Below, piece after piece: positions 47,190 to 56,764 of a stretch of DNA of 64,000 nucleotides (position 1 is the stretch's first letter; each line of letters starts with the position of its first letter). The position numbers were made by a program, and so were the translations under genes. The stretch is taken from assembly GCF_020165855.1 (NCBI RefSeq), contig NZ_JAIUFY010000011.1, forward strand, positions 124,001 through 188,000, given 5' to 3'. The notes under the pieces were generated by a model. It ran no database searches and was not told the origin of the DNA. It saw nothing but the letters and a program-made list of their open reading frames with translations. The DNA is from Celeribacter litoreus. GTDB lineage: Bacteria > Pseudomonadota > Alphaproteobacteria > Rhodobacterales > Rhodobacteraceae.

Positions 47190-47774
47190 TCAGTCGTTGG
47201 GCCGCGTCAGCTCGAATACCTCTTTCACCTCTGCGTAATCGCGATAGCCGAGGCGGGAGAGCATGCGGGCTTTGACGACGTCGAAGCGGCCATCGACGAC
47301 GAGATCAGGGCGGATGTGGATTCCCACGACTTCGCCGAAAACCGTGTGATTGTCTTTGCCCTTCAGCGTCACGATCTGCGTCACTTTGCATTCGAGAGAT
47401 GCAGGGGCATCTTCCACGCGTGAGCACGCGATTTCGCGGCAGGGCGCGCGCAACGCACCGGAATGAACAAACTCATCCTCCTCGAAATCGAAAGAAGCGG
47501 ATGAGGTATTCATGACATTGATCTGATCCGCGCCGACGAGATTGACGCAGAATTCGCCCGTTTCGCGGATGTTGCGCAGAGAGTCTTTTGAGCCGATCGA
47601 GCTGAACATCACCTGAGGCGGCACATAGGCGACCGCGTTGAAGAAGGAGTAGGGCGCGAGGTTCTCGTGCCCGTCGGCAGAGCGCGTCGAAATCCAGCCG
47701 ATCGGTCGCGGAGAGACGATTGCATTGAACGGGTTATGCGGAAGGCCGTGGCCATCAGTCGGGCGATAATACAT
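47190..47774 (-). CDS. Flavin reductase-like FMN-binding protein
   Basis: A 194-aa split-barrel FMN protein. The N-terminal NAIVSPRPIGWISTR and the central ENLAPYSFFNAVAYVPPQVMFSS are signatures of the flavin-reductase-like family (flavoredoxin branch). GEFCVNLVGADQINVMNTSS follows. Members reduce flavin for partner monooxygenases or act as hydrolase-like oxidoreductases; no partner is seen nearby. Confidence 0.9.
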   Translation of the reverse strand: MYYRPTDGHGLPHNPFNAIVSPRPIGWISTRSADGHENLAPYSFFNAVAYVPPQVMFSSIGSKDSLRNIRETGEFCVNLVGADQINVMNTSSASFDFEEDEFVHSGALRAPCREIACSRVEDAPASLECKVTQIVTLKGKDNHTVFGEVVGIHIRPDLVVDGRFDVVKARMLSRLGYRDYAEVKEVFELTRPND

Positions 47775-47911
47775 CTCTTGCGTCTGTCCTCTATGGGCTG
47801 TGCTTTGCTACGCGTTGCTCCTGATCTAGCGCCGTGATAGCAGAATTTCGACTCTTAAGGGACGCACATCGCATGTGTTTCCGAGGGTGGGGCGAGAGGA
47901 AAGGACGTGGC

Positions 47912-48403
47912 GTGTATCGCATCGAAGTCGAAAAAGAAGAGGACTGGTGGGAGGTGGAAGCCCTCTATGACACCTGTTTCGCGCCGGGTCGTGAGCTTCT
48001 TTCTTCGTATCGACTGCGGGAAGGCGTCGCGAAAGTTGCGGATCTGAGCCTCATCGCCCGTGACGAAAACGGGGTTCTTGCTGCGGCGATCCGGTTCTGG
48101 CCTGTCCGGGTCGGTGAGGGGGAGCATCGCGTGCTGCTCCTAGGCCCCATTGCCGTTCACCCGACGCGACAGGGGGAAGGGCTCGGCGCGCTTCTCATGA
48201 TTGAGTCGCTCACGGAGGCGGTTCGGCTTGGCTGGGATCGTGTCATGCTCGTTGGCGATGCGCCGTATTACGAGCGTTTCGGCTTTGAAAAGCTCGAGCA
48301 TGTCGAGATGCCGCCGCCGACAAACCCTGAACGCGTGCTTGGGTTGTCGCTGCAGCCGGATGCATGGGTTGGTGTGGAGGGGCTTGTCCACCGCGACGCC
48401 TGA
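47912..48403 (+). CDS. GNAT N-acetyltransferase
   Basis: A 163-aa GNAT protein. The acetyl-CoA loop is VHPTRQGEGLGALLM, preceded by beta-strand VLLLGPIA and followed by VMLVGDAPYYERFGFEKLEH, a layout common in YhbS-type acetyltransferases. The start is set to GTG at 47912, after AAGGACG; an in-frame GTG at 47834 would add 26 residues with no ribosome-binding site. The substrate is unknown. Confidence 0.88.
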   Translation: MYRIEVEKEEDWWEVEALYDTCFAPGRELLSSYRLREGVAKVADLSLIARDENGVLAAAIRFWPVRVGEGEHRVLLLGPIAVHPTRQGEGLGALLMIESLTEAVRLGWDRVMLVGDAPYYERFGFEKLEHVEMPPPTNPERVLGLSLQPDAWVGVEGLVHRDA

Positions 48404-48418
48404 CCCCATCTTTTGGAC

Positions 48419-49189
48419 ATGTCCAAAGAATTGCCCACTCTTTCAGATCACGGCCACGCGGTCCTGCAGGCGCCGACGCCACAGGCCATCCGTGCGCTCG
48501 CGCGCCGATACAAACGCGCAAACCATCCCGGAATGCAGATTCTGAATATGGTTGGGGGAAAAGCGGACAGTCTGTTCGACAAGCTCCCCGCGACGATGCG
48601 GGGGCAATTGGAGGCGGCGACACTCTCAGCGCTCGAAATTGCATTCGACGGCGCGACCCGAGGGCGCAAGGCCGTCAAAGGCGGCACATGGCTCTCGCGT
48701 GCGGTGTCCTCCGGTCTCGGCGCGGTTGGCGGCGCGGGCGGACTGCCGACAGCCATGGCGGAATTGCCCGTCACGACGACGGTGCTCCTACACGCCATCC
48801 AATCGGTTGCAGAGGACTATGGTTTTGATCCGGAGCGGGACGATGTGCGCAAAGCCTGTATTCAGGTCTTCGCGGCGGCAGGCCCCCTGACAGATGACGA
48901 CGGCGCCGATCTCGGGTTTCTGGCGGCTAGGACGACCCTCACGGGCGCCACGCTCAACGGCCTCATTGCGCGCGTTGCACCGCGTCTATCGGTGGTTCTG
49001 GGGCAGAAGCTCGCTACGCAGACCATCCCCGTGCTCGGTGCGGTTGCGGGGGCGACGACGAATTACGTCTATACGGCCTATTACCAAGATATGGCGCATG
49101 TGAGCTTCGGTCTCTTGAGACTCGCGGAAGATAGCGATCAGACTTTTGATGCTCTCAAGGGTGCTCTTCGGGAAGAGCTTGAAGCGTAG
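48419..49189 (+). CDS. EcsC-family protein
   Basis: A 256-aa protein of the EcsC family (first seen beside the Bacillus Ecs ABC transporter). The central segment AGGLPTAMAELPVTTTVLLHAI is the family hallmark, followed by CIQVFAAAGP and a hydrophobic KLATQTIPVLGAVAGATTN. No transporter genes flank it, so the function remains unknown. The ATG at 48419 lacks a strong ribosome-binding site and follows the GNAT gene by 15 nt. It is convergent with ptsP. Confidence 0.85.
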   Translation: MSKELPTLSDHGHAVLQAPTPQAIRALARRYKRANHPGMQILNMVGGKADSLFDKLPATMRGQLEAATLSALEIAFDGATRGRKAVKGGTWLSRAVSSGLGAVGGAGGLPTAMAELPVTTTVLLHAIQSVAEDYGFDPERDDVRKACIQVFAAAGPLTDDDGADLGFLAARTTLTGATLNGLIARVAPRLSVVLGQKLATQTIPVLGAVAGATTNYVYTAYYQDMAHVSFGLLRLAEDSDQTFDALKGALREELEA

Positions 49190-49208
49190 CAACTTCACGC
49201 TCTCGTGG

Positions 49209-51461
49209 TCAGGACAGCAAACCCTGACTGGTGAGATATTTCGTCAGATCCTCTCGCACGGATTGCGCGCCTGCATTTGCGGCCTCGTCGATGACCTGCG
49301 CAATTTCCGTGAGGTCCAATCTGCGGAGCATTGCCTTGACCGGACCGATCGATGCCGGGCGCATCGACAATGTGCGAACGCCCATGGCTGCGAGTGCGAC
49401 CGCTTCCAGCGGACGACCGGCATCCTCACCACAGAATGAGACGGGCGTCCCGAATTGATCGCAGCGGGCGACGATCTGTCGAATGAAGCTCAGGAATGAG
49501 AAATTCAACGTGTCATAACGACGGCGCACCCGCTCGTTTTCGCGGTCGGCTGCAAAGAAGAACTGCTTGAGGTCGTTGCCCCCAATGGAGATGAAGTCGG
49601 TCTCTTCAAAGAACTTATCCGGCGCGAAAGCGAGGGACGGTGTCTCAAGCATTGCGCCCACTTCGACGGAAGACGGGAGAATATGGCCGAGCTTTTTCTC
49701 GTAGGCGAGAACGCTGTCAAAAATCTGCTTTGCTTCGCGGTATTCGTCGAACTGGGCGACAAAGGGGAACATGATGGTCAGCGGACGCCCTGCGGCTGCG
49801 CGGACGAGCGCCTGAAGCTGCATCCGCATCACGCCGCTCTTGTCCAGACCCACACGGATCGCCCGCCATCCCATCGCGGGGTTCGGCTCATCCTGCGGCT
49901 TCATGTAGGGCAGCACTTTGTCAGACCCGATGTCGAGCGTGCGGAAGACGACGCGCTTGCCGCGCGCAGCGTCCATCACGCGGGCGTAGATGGATGCGAG
50001 TTCCGCACGACGTGGCACGGTGTTCCGGATCAAAAACTGCAACTCGGTCCGGAAGAGGCCGACGCCTTCTGCGCCGGATGTCGCAAGTGACGGCAGGTCT
50101 GCCATGAGCCCCGCATTCATCTGCAAGGACACGGTCGTTCCGCAGAGGGTTTGCGCAGGCAGTCCCACCAGACCTGCATAACGTTTCTGCGCCTTTGCCT
50201 GCATCGCGATTTTATCGCGGAAGGCGGAGGCGACGGTGTCCTCAGGCCGCAGGTGCGCGAGGCCCTGATCACCGTCGATCAGGATCGGGTCGCCGTTGAG
50301 GGCTTCGGTCGTGATGCCTTCTGCATGGATCACAAGGGGGATCGCCCATGCCCGTGCTACAACAGCCGCGTGAGAGCCGACGGAGCCTTGTTCAAGGACG
50401 ATGCCCTTAAGTTTTTTGCCGTAATCGAGCAATTCCCCCGGCCCGATGTTGCGCGCCACAAGGATCGGGTTGTCGGGCATTGCTGCGCCGGTCTCTTTAC
50501 CCTGACCCGTCAGGATGCGCAGGAGACGGTTTGAAAGATCGTCGAGGTCCTGAAGACGCTCACGCATATACGCATCGGGGACCGTTGCGAGGCGGGAACG
50601 CGCGACGGACTGTTCTTTCTCCACGGCCGCTTCTGCAGAGAGGCCGCGTGCGATGTCCTCTTGCATCCGACGCATCCAGCCGCGCGAGTTCGCGAACATC
50701 TGGTAGGCTTCGAGCACCTCGTGCTGGTCTTTGTCTGTCGGTGCAAGGCGGCGGAGCATATCCGCGACTGACATGCGGAGAGTATCGACAGCTTCTTCGA
50801 GGCGCTTGGATTCGGCCTCTGGGTCGTCAGCGACGGGGTTGGTCACCACAACGCGCGGCTCGTGGAGATAGACATTCCCCTCTGCGACACCTTCCTGACC
50901 GGTCGCGCCGCGGAACATGACGGGATGGGTGTGACGCGCCGCCATGCCGCCTTCGTCGCTCACAAACGCGCCGAGTTCCGTCATCTCGGCAAGCACCATT
51001 GCGACCACCTCGAGGGCGTAAACCTCATCCTCGGTAAAGGCGCGAACCTGTTTCGACTGCACAACGAGGACGCCGAGGATTTCGCCTAGGCGCTGGATAG
51101 GAAGGCCGAGAAAGCTCGAATAAATTTCCTCGCCGGTCTCGGGCATGTAACGGAATCCCGGTTCGGCAGGTGCGTCTGCGGTGTTCACCATACAGCGGCT
51201 TTTGGCGACGCGGCCGACGAGACCCTCACCGATCCGCATACGTGTTTTGTGAACAGCTTCTGCTTTGAGACCTTCGGTCGCGCAAAGTTCGAGGGTGTCT
51301 TTGTCGCGGAAGAGGTAGATGGAGCACACTTCGGTCTGCATGCTGTCAGCGATAAGGTGGGTAATCCGGTCAAGGCGTGCCTGACCGGCACTGTCCTCAG
51401 CCAGAGTGTCCCGCAGCCGACCAAGAAGCTTTCGGCTTTCGCTTTCCAGATTATGCACCAT
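49209..51461 (-). CDS. ptsP: PEP-protein phosphotransferase, EI-Ntr with GAF domain
   Basis: First enzyme of the nitrogen-type PTS, 750 aa, passing phosphate from PEP to NPr. It has an N-terminal GAF sensor domain (about 10-160: DSMQTEVCSIYLFRDKDTLEL), an EI N-terminal domain with the phosphorylated His364 in VGSHAAVVARAWAIP, and the PEP-binding barrel with TLDIGSDKVLPYMK, SIGGNDLKQFFFAADREN and VSFCGEDAGRP. The GAF domain is thought to sense glutamine. It has no adjacent PTS partner here. Confidence 0.96.
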   Translation of the reverse strand: MVHNLESESRKLLGRLRDTLAEDSAGQARLDRITHLIADSMQTEVCSIYLFRDKDTLELCATEGLKAEAVHKTRMRIGEGLVGRVAKSRCMVNTADAPAEPGFRYMPETGEEIYSSFLGLPIQRLGEILGVLVVQSKQVRAFTEDEVYALEVVAMVLAEMTELGAFVSDEGGMAARHTHPVMFRGATGQEGVAEGNVYLHEPRVVVTNPVADDPEAESKRLEEAVDTLRMSVADMLRRLAPTDKDQHEVLEAYQMFANSRGWMRRMQEDIARGLSAEAAVEKEQSVARSRLATVPDAYMRERLQDLDDLSNRLLRILTGQGKETGAAMPDNPILVARNIGPGELLDYGKKLKGIVLEQGSVGSHAAVVARAWAIPLVIHAEGITTEALNGDPILIDGDQGLAHLRPEDTVASAFRDKIAMQAKAQKRYAGLVGLPAQTLCGTTVSLQMNAGLMADLPSLATSGAEGVGLFRTELQFLIRNTVPRRAELASIYARVMDAARGKRVVFRTLDIGSDKVLPYMKPQDEPNPAMGWRAIRVGLDKSGVMRMQLQALVRAAAGRPLTIMFPFVAQFDEYREAKQIFDSVLAYEKKLGHILPSSVEVGAMLETPSLAFAPDKFFEETDFISIGGNDLKQFFFAADRENERVRRRYDTLNFSFLSFIRQIVARCDQFGTPVSFCGEDAGRPLEAVALAAMGVRTLSMRPASIGPVKAMLRRLDLTEIAQVIDEAANAGAQSVREDLTKYLTSQGLLS

Positions 51462-51637
51462 GTCCCCGCCGCATTCCGCACATTTATGCGCAGCTGTTAT
51501 TAGCGCACAGATGTGGCGATTGCCCAGAGGGAATCAACCTGCGGGGGTGCGGTTGGTGCTAAATTGCCTGTAAATTCTGCATAAAAATCCGGCACTTGAA
51601 TGTGCAGGCGCAGAAATGTGATGCTGCACCTGCGCAA

Positions 51638-52003
51638 TCAGTCCGATTTAGGTCCGATCCGGCCTAAATGCGTGATCCCGAACGCTTCTGCGGATTTGAG
51701 ACCATACCCAAGTGCGCGATCAAACCCAGCATGGGCGATCCACAAGAGGCCGAGTCTGATCCACACTGGCCCGCCGAAAACCACCCCAATAGCTGCGAGG
51801 ATGAGGCCGAAAGCGTAAATGTGCAGAGCATTGTAGGCAACGGCACCGACGCGCGGGCCGAAAAGATAGCCGAAGAACGCGAGGTCTGGCGCGAAAAAGA
51901 GGAGGACCGCCATCCAGATCGGTATGTAAATCCCGACTTGCGTCAGAATGAGGAGGGCGCTTAGGCAGACCAAGCCGCCCTCGATCCTTTGCCATATGAT
52001 CAT
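51638..52003 (-). CDS. DUF4260 membrane protein
   Basis: A 121-aa small membrane protein with about four hydrophobic segments and the DUF4260 ending AHAGFDRALGYGLKSAEAFGITHLG. GGGAG precedes the ATG. It is monocistronic between lysC and ptsP, both on the same strand. No function is known for the family. Confidence 0.85.
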   Translation of the reverse strand: MIIWQRIEGGLVCLSALLILTQVGIYIPIWMAVLLFFAPDLAFFGYLFGPRVGAVAYNALHIYAFGLILAAIGVVFGGPVWIRLGLLWIAHAGFDRALGYGLKSAEAFGITHLGRIGPKSD

Positions 52004-52053
52004 TGTCTACTCCCGCTTACGAGGCCTGCGTCGCTAGGATGACCGGCCATGAC

Positions 52054-52090
52054 CAAAAGAAAACCCCCTTCCGCATCGAAAGGGGGTCTT
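52054..52090 (-). terminator. Terminator after lysC
   Basis: An 8-bp stem ACCCCCTT/AAGGGGGT (52063-52070 with 52080-52087) is followed on the minus strand by TTTTCTTTT. It lies 30 nt after the lysC stop. Confidence 0.88.
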
Positions 52091-52118
52091 TTCTCGAATA
52101 CGCGTTTCAGCGAGGCGT

Positions 52119-53354
52119 TTAGGCTTTATCAAGCTCGAATGCGTCGTGCAGAGCCTGCACCGCGAGTTCGGTGTATTTGCGGTCAACGAGCACAGAGATT
52201 TTGATCTCGGAGGTCGCGATAACCTTGATGTTGATGCCTTCGTTGGAGAGCACCTGGAACATTTTTGCGGCGACGCCGGACTGAGACCGCATGCCGATGC
52301 CGACGAGGGAAATCTTTGCAACTTCGGTGTCGGAAATCAGTTCGTGGAACGAGACCTCACCTTTGTCCTGCGCTTCGTTCAGAGCGGCGGTTGCGCGCTG
52401 CACCTGATCGACGGGGCAGGAGAAGGTCATGTCCGTCTCGCCGTCTTCAGAGATGTTCTGAATGATCATGTCGACGTTCACGCCGGCTTCCGCGAGGGGG
52501 CCGAAGATCGCCGCAGCGATGCCGGGGCGGTCAGCCACGGAGACGAGGGTCATTTTGGCCTCTTCACGGGAGGCGGCGATGCCGGAGACTGGTTTGTTTT
52601 CCACGATTTCCTCCTCGGCACAGATCAACGTGCCGGCATTGGGGTCATATTCCTCGAAAGACGACAGCACGCGCAGTTTCACCTTAAAGCGCATGGCGAG
52701 TTCGACAGAGCGGGTCTGAAGCACTTTGGCGCCGAGCGACGCAAGTTCGAGCATTTCCTCGAAGGAGACTTTCTCCATCTTGCGGGCTTTGCTCTCGACG
52801 CGTGGGTCGGTCGTGTAGACGCCGTCCACATCGGTGTAGATGTCACAGCGTTCTGCATCGAAGGCTGCGGCAAAAGCGACGGCGGTCGTATCCGAGCCAC
52901 CGCGACCGAGCGTCGTGATGCGGCCTTCATGCGAGATACCTTGGAAACCGGCCACGACGGCAACTTTCATGCCTTCGCCAAACTTCGCCATGATGTTGTC
53001 GGTCGGAATCTCTTCGATCCGCGCGGCGCTGTGAGCGGAGTTGGTCTTGAGCGGCACTTGCCAGCCCTGCCAGCTGCGCGCAGGAACATCCATTTCCTGA
53101 AGCGTCAGAGCCATCAGGCCCGCGGTGACGTTTTCACCCGAAGATACAACGGCGTCGTATTCACGTGCGTCATACATCGGCGATGTTTCGTTTACGAAGC
53201 CGACGAGTTTGTTTGTCTCGCCCGACATGGCCGAAACGATGACAATAACGTCGTATCCATTTGCGACCTCACGACCGACGCGTTTTGCGGCGCGGCGGAT
53301 GCGGTCCAGTGTGGCGACGGACGTGCCGCCGAATTTCATCACGAGAATTGGCAT
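52119..53354 (-). CDS. lysC: Aspartate kinase
   Basis: First enzyme of the Lys/Thr/Met/DAP branch, 411 aa. Kinase motifs are MKFGGTSVA at the N-terminus, GFQGISHEGRITTLGRGGSDTT and DPRVESKARKMEKVSFEEM. Two ACT domains (about 265-400) bind feedback effectors, with VGIGMRSQSGVAAKMF in the second. Length and layout fit the lysine/threonine-regulated monofunctional class. An independent unit ended by a terminator. Confidence 0.97.
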   Translation of the reverse strand: MPILVMKFGGTSVATLDRIRRAAKRVGREVANGYDVIVIVSAMSGETNKLVGFVNETSPMYDAREYDAVVSSGENVTAGLMALTLQEMDVPARSWQGWQVPLKTNSAHSAARIEEIPTDNIMAKFGEGMKVAVVAGFQGISHEGRITTLGRGGSDTTAVAFAAAFDAERCDIYTDVDGVYTTDPRVESKARKMEKVSFEEMLELASLGAKVLQTRSVELAMRFKVKLRVLSSFEEYDPNAGTLICAEEEIVENKPVSGIAASREEAKMTLVSVADRPGIAAAIFGPLAEAGVNVDMIIQNISEDGETDMTFSCPVDQVQRATAALNEAQDKGEVSFHELISDTEVAKISLVGIGMRSQSGVAAKMFQVLSNEGINIKVIATSEIKISVLVDRKYTELAVQALHDAFELDKA

Positions 53355-53493
53355 TTCGGCCCTGTTCCCTGTCCTCGAAAGTGGTCACGGTTCTCTAAGA
53401 GGCTTGCCGTCAAAGCGCAAGAGCGGGGGTGTCGGAATGCATGTTTTTGAGGCTAAAACGCGCCTTTTGTCCTGCTTGGCCGCGTTTGATGTG

Positions 53494-53958
53494 TCAGTTC
53501 ATCTTGCGTTTTGGCGTGAACGGTAGCGGCAGAACGGGAATCCCGTCCTCCAAGAGGGCTTTCGCTTCGTCGAGTTTGGCTTCGCCATAAATCGCACGGT
53601 TGGGGGTTTCGCCCTCGTGCATTTTGCGTGCCTCGGACGCGAAATTCATCCCGACGTAGTCGGAGTTGGCTTCGACCTCCGCGCGCATCTGGGAAATTGC
53701 CTGTTCGATCTGTTCTGGTGTCGGCTCAGAGGGGGCGGGCGCGGCAGGTGCGCTCGTCGTCTCTTCAGTCTCCTGTGGGGATTGCGCTGCGTCTTTTGTG
53801 CGCACTTGTGGCGCCATGATCGCCTTCGTGACGTTGGTCTCGCCGCACTGCGGGCAGCTCACTTGGCCCTGCGCATTGAGGGTGTCGAAGTCCTCAGCAG
53901 AGCGGAACCAGCTTTCGAACTGGTGCTGGTGGGAGCATTTGAGCGCGTAGCGGATCAT
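53494..53958 (-). CDS. DUF1178 zinc-ribbon protein
   Basis: A 154-aa protein of the DUF1178 family. It has an N-terminal IRYALKCSHQHQFESWFRS, a CPQCG half of a zinc ribbon, a low-complexity Ala/Pro/Glu linker (about 55-80), and the conserved end with NYVG-like YVGMNFASEARKMHEGE and RAIYGEA. The function is unknown. The start at 53958 (MIRYAL) is chosen over an upstream TTG. Confidence 0.88.
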   Translation of the reverse strand: MIRYALKCSHQHQFESWFRSAEDFDTLNAQGQVSCPQCGETNVTKAIMAPQVRTKDAAQSPQETEETTSAPAAPAPSEPTPEQIEQAISQMRAEVEANSDYVGMNFASEARKMHEGETPNRAIYGEAKLDEAKALLEDGIPVLPLPFTPKRKMN

Positions 53959-54026
53959 GCAGTCATCCAAGTTGAACAGAGACCAAGATTAGGCTCCGGA
54001 ACGTGGTTTGGCAATATTTGCGCGGT

Positions 54027-54506
54027 TTAGAGGCCGAGACGTTTCGGGTCGAAACGGCGGACTATTTGCGAAAGTTCAGGAGAAACAAGTTTCTCCGCCG
54101 CTTTCTTTGGAGACATCCATTTGCGCTTGCGTTCGAGCGCCTCCGGATAGCTGTCGGCGACCTCGCGCGCCTCGAGCGGGAAAACTGCGACCACGCATGG
54201 GAATGGAATGTCACTGTCGCGCGGCAGTTTCATATAGGAATAGAGGCCGATGCAGATCGATGAGGCTCGGCCTTTGACGCCCGCCTCTTCCCATGCTTCG
54301 CGCGATGCGGCACCAACCGGCGTTTGGCCATGCACGGGCCACCCTTTCGGGATGATCCACCGTTTCGAGCGCCGTGATTTCACCAGCAGTATCTGGATTT
54401 TATCCTTGCGCCTGCGCCAGATGAGCGCCCCGAACTGGATGCGCACACCATCTTTGCCCGCGTCCCCGAGCTGAACTGGGTGTTGTCGTGCTCTGAGCAG
54501 AGACAT
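54027..54506 (-). CDS. Nudix hydrolase, DIPP-like
   Basis: A 159-aa Nudix protein of the diphosphoinositol-polyphosphate phosphohydrolase-like group (WIIPKGWPVHG). The Nudix box reads G-x5-Q-x7-REAWEEAGV: the first Glu of the consensus is Gln, while the metal-binding REAWEE core is intact. It probably hydrolyses a nucleoside or inositol diphosphate derivative. It lies between DUF1178 and waaA in the same direction. Confidence 0.88.
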   Translation of the reverse strand: MSLLRARQHPVQLGDAGKDGVRIQFGALIWRRRKDKIQILLVKSRRSKRWIIPKGWPVHGQTPVGAASREAWEEAGVKGRASSICIGLYSYMKLPRDSDIPFPCVVAVFPLEAREVADSYPEALERKRKWMSPKKAAEKLVSPELSQIVRRFDPKRLGL

Positions 54507-54605
54507 TGCGCACCATCCTCCTCAGCGGTTAGTCGAGCCTCAGAGATCAAGTCGTAACAAGAGAGCCGCACTGCGCAAAGAGAATTTGCGGATGCGCCCG
54601 AGCTT

Positions 54606-55904
54606 TTATGCGAGTTTGTGCAAATCAGGTGCGTTTGCGACGGCCTTCCAAAACGCCTCACGCTTGGAGGGGCTGTCGCGGAGGTCCTGAACGATCCGGC
54701 TCGCTTCTGTCGTCATCTCAGCGCGTTGATCCGGCGCTTTGAAGAGCCTTGTGACAGCGGCGGCGAGGTCCTCTGTGCCGAGAATCGCAATCGAGGCCTG
54801 CGCCACATCGAGCGCGCGGTAGGCTGCCATATGGTTCGAGACATGCGGGCCGTGAAGAATCGCGGTCTCCAGTTGTGCTGGCTCGAATGGGGTGTGTCCA
54901 CCGCGCGGTACGAGAGACCCGCCAACAAATGCGACACCTGCGATCGAATACCAGAGTGCCATCTCCCCGAGCGTATCCGCGAGCAGGACGGCTGCTTCCG
55001 ATGGATCGTCCCCCCTGGAGCGACGCGCAAAACTCAGTCCGGAACGCGTCAGCTCAGCGATAATCGCATCTGCGCGCGCTGGGTGCCGGGGCGCGAGAAT
55101 GAGGCGGGCCTCAGGGATTTCCGCGCGCACCAGTTTGAACGCATCGAGGACGATCCGTTCCTCTCCTTCGTGGGTTGAGGCCGCGAGAAGAGTTGTCGCG
55201 CGCGGGAACATCCGTTCCAATTCCGGTAGATTTGCCGTCTCCGGGATGGCCATGTCCACCGTGGATTTCAGGTTCATCCGCGGAAGGAGGACGCGGGCAG
55301 GGACGCCAAGTTGCAGCAGGCGTTGCTCCGAAGCGGTGTCTTGTGCGGCGAGATAGGAGATCGCTGAAATGGCGTTGCGCATAGTGCGCCCGAAGAGCGG
55401 CCGCATCTTCTGCCACCGGCGTGCGCTACGCTCTGACATTCGTGCTCCGGCGACAATCACGGGAATGTCCGCCTGTGAGGCGAGGACAAATCGGTTCGGC
55501 CAGATTTCGTTTTCTAACGTGATGAGCGCAGCAGGAGTGTAGGCCCGCAAGAATCGTGAAAGCACTGGTTGAAAATCTAGTGGAGCGAGCCGTGCAGACA
55601 CACGGGGCAACGCCCAAGCGGTCAACATGTCCCGCGCCGAAAGCGTGTTTGTGGTGATAAGCAGGTTCAGTGTTGGATCTCGGTCGAGAGCTTCTTCGAT
55701 TATACTGCGAGCGGCCGTCAATTCGCCATTCGACGCGCCGTGTAACCAGAGATGAACATCGGTGGAATCTTTGCTGGGCCGTAGCCCCACTCCCAACCGC
55801 TCTGTGATATCCGATACCGTCTCTTTCCCTCTCAGAATCCGGCTCAGAAACATGAGCACCATGAGTGGGCTGAGTGCCGTGAGAAGAAAACGGTAGAAGA
55901 ACAA
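54606..55904 (-). CDS. waaA: 3-deoxy-D-manno-octulosonic acid (Kdo) transferase
   Basis: Inner-membrane-associated GT30 glycosyltransferase of 432 aa that adds Kdo to lipid A precursor. An N-terminal hydrophobic helix (FLLTALSPLMVLMFL) is followed by LWLHGASNGEL with the catalytic Glu, LENEIWPN, the nucleotide part STHEGEE and GGSLVPRGGHTPFEPAQL. TTG start, supported by GAGG six nt upstream; no nearby ATG fits. It is an LPS-core gene next to the exopolysaccharide group. Confidence 0.95.
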   Translation of the reverse strand: MFFYRFLLTALSPLMVLMFLSRILRGKETVSDITERLGVGLRPSKDSTDVHLWLHGASNGELTAARSIIEEALDRDPTLNLLITTNTLSARDMLTAWALPRVSARLAPLDFQPVLSRFLRAYTPAALITLENEIWPNRFVLASQADIPVIVAGARMSERSARRWQKMRPLFGRTMRNAISAISYLAAQDTASEQRLLQLGVPARVLLPRMNLKSTVDMAIPETANLPELERMFPRATTLLAASTHEGEERIVLDAFKLVRAEIPEARLILAPRHPARADAIIAELTRSGLSFARRSRGDDPSEAAVLLADTLGEMALWYSIAGVAFVGGSLVPRGGHTPFEPAQLETAILHGPHVSNHMAAYRALDVAQASIAILGTEDLAAAVTRLFKAPDQRAEMTTEASRIVQDLRDSPSKREAFWKAVANAPDLHKLA

Positions 55905-55987
55905 CGTAACCTCGGAGCGATACGGGTTCCTCGGGAATTACTTGCCCGAGCGGGGCTTTGGCAAGTCTTGAAGGAAAAAAGCGGCGA

Positions 55988-56638
55988 TTAACGGGTCAGA
56001 ATGCGGATGGTCACTGAGCCGGATTCAGGGCCAATCCACTGAGAAGACTGAACGATTTCACCATTCGCCAGAGAGGCCCAATAGACGTTACGGAATTCTG
56101 TGTCGCGGTTGCGGCAGCTTTCCGAATACGCGCGCGTCTGGATCGAGATGCCGTCACCGAAATCGATCGGCCAAACTTCCGCGCGTTCGATCTTGCATTT
56201 GAAGGCAAATGTTTCTGCGTGATCCTCTCCATTGAGCACGGTCACAAATCGATCGACAATGCCAGAGGAGCCTGCGCGCAAAACGGCGAGTGATTGCGAC
56301 GCATCAATTGCGAGAGCATCCCCGAGAAAGCCGCGCGTGCCAACGATCATGCCGCCTTTGGTGGCCAGCGAAAGGTTGTCCCCCGAAATCCAGATTTCTT
56401 CGCCCTTGTTGTTCGTTGTTTTGCGGGAGAATGCACTGAACGCATTCTCGCGGTTCGCGACAGCAAGGATCATCGTAGGCTCTCCGGCCTCAACGAGTGA
56501 CACGAACTCCGGATCGACCTCAGGGATTTCTGGTCCGCTCAGATATTGAAGAACACGCGAGGTTTGGTTCGGATCCGACGAACAGGCCGCAACAAGCAAC
56601 GCGCTGAAAAGGCTGAGCAGGAGTGTCGAAGTTTTCAT
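55988..56638 (-). CDS. yjbF: YjbF/GfcB-family exopolysaccharide lipoprotein
   Basis: A 216-aa outer-membrane lipoprotein: signal peptide with lipobox LVAAC (Cys19). The rest follows the YjbF/GfcB pattern, including SLATKGGMIVGTRGFLGD and the C-terminal YWASLANGEIVQSSQWIGPE. In E. coli yjbEFGH, and in group 4 capsule loci, it accompanies YjbH in polysaccharide production. The start at 56638 has AAGGTTGA upstream. YjbE and YjbG homologues are absent here. Confidence 0.85.
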   Translation of the reverse strand: MKTSTLLLSLFSALLVAACSSDPNQTSRVLQYLSGPEIPEVDPEFVSLVEAGEPTMILAVANRENAFSAFSRKTTNNKGEEIWISGDNLSLATKGGMIVGTRGFLGDALAIDASQSLAVLRAGSSGIVDRFVTVLNGEDHAETFAFKCKIERAEVWPIDFGDGISIQTRAYSESCRNRDTEFRNVYWASLANGEIVQSSQWIGPESGSVTIRILTR

Positions 56639-56764
56639 TGGGTCAACCTTGTTTGCGTGGCGTGCAAGTTGTTCGGGGAGTATAGGCAGGCCGGTCTTGC
56701 ATAAAAACGCTTTCTGAATTTCCGCTAACAACATTCCCCGGCATATCGCCTATCTTTGCTCTGT

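Noticed and set aside
52146-53450. A 434-codon open frame antisense to lysC
   Set aside because: Shadow of lysC with no recognisable domain.
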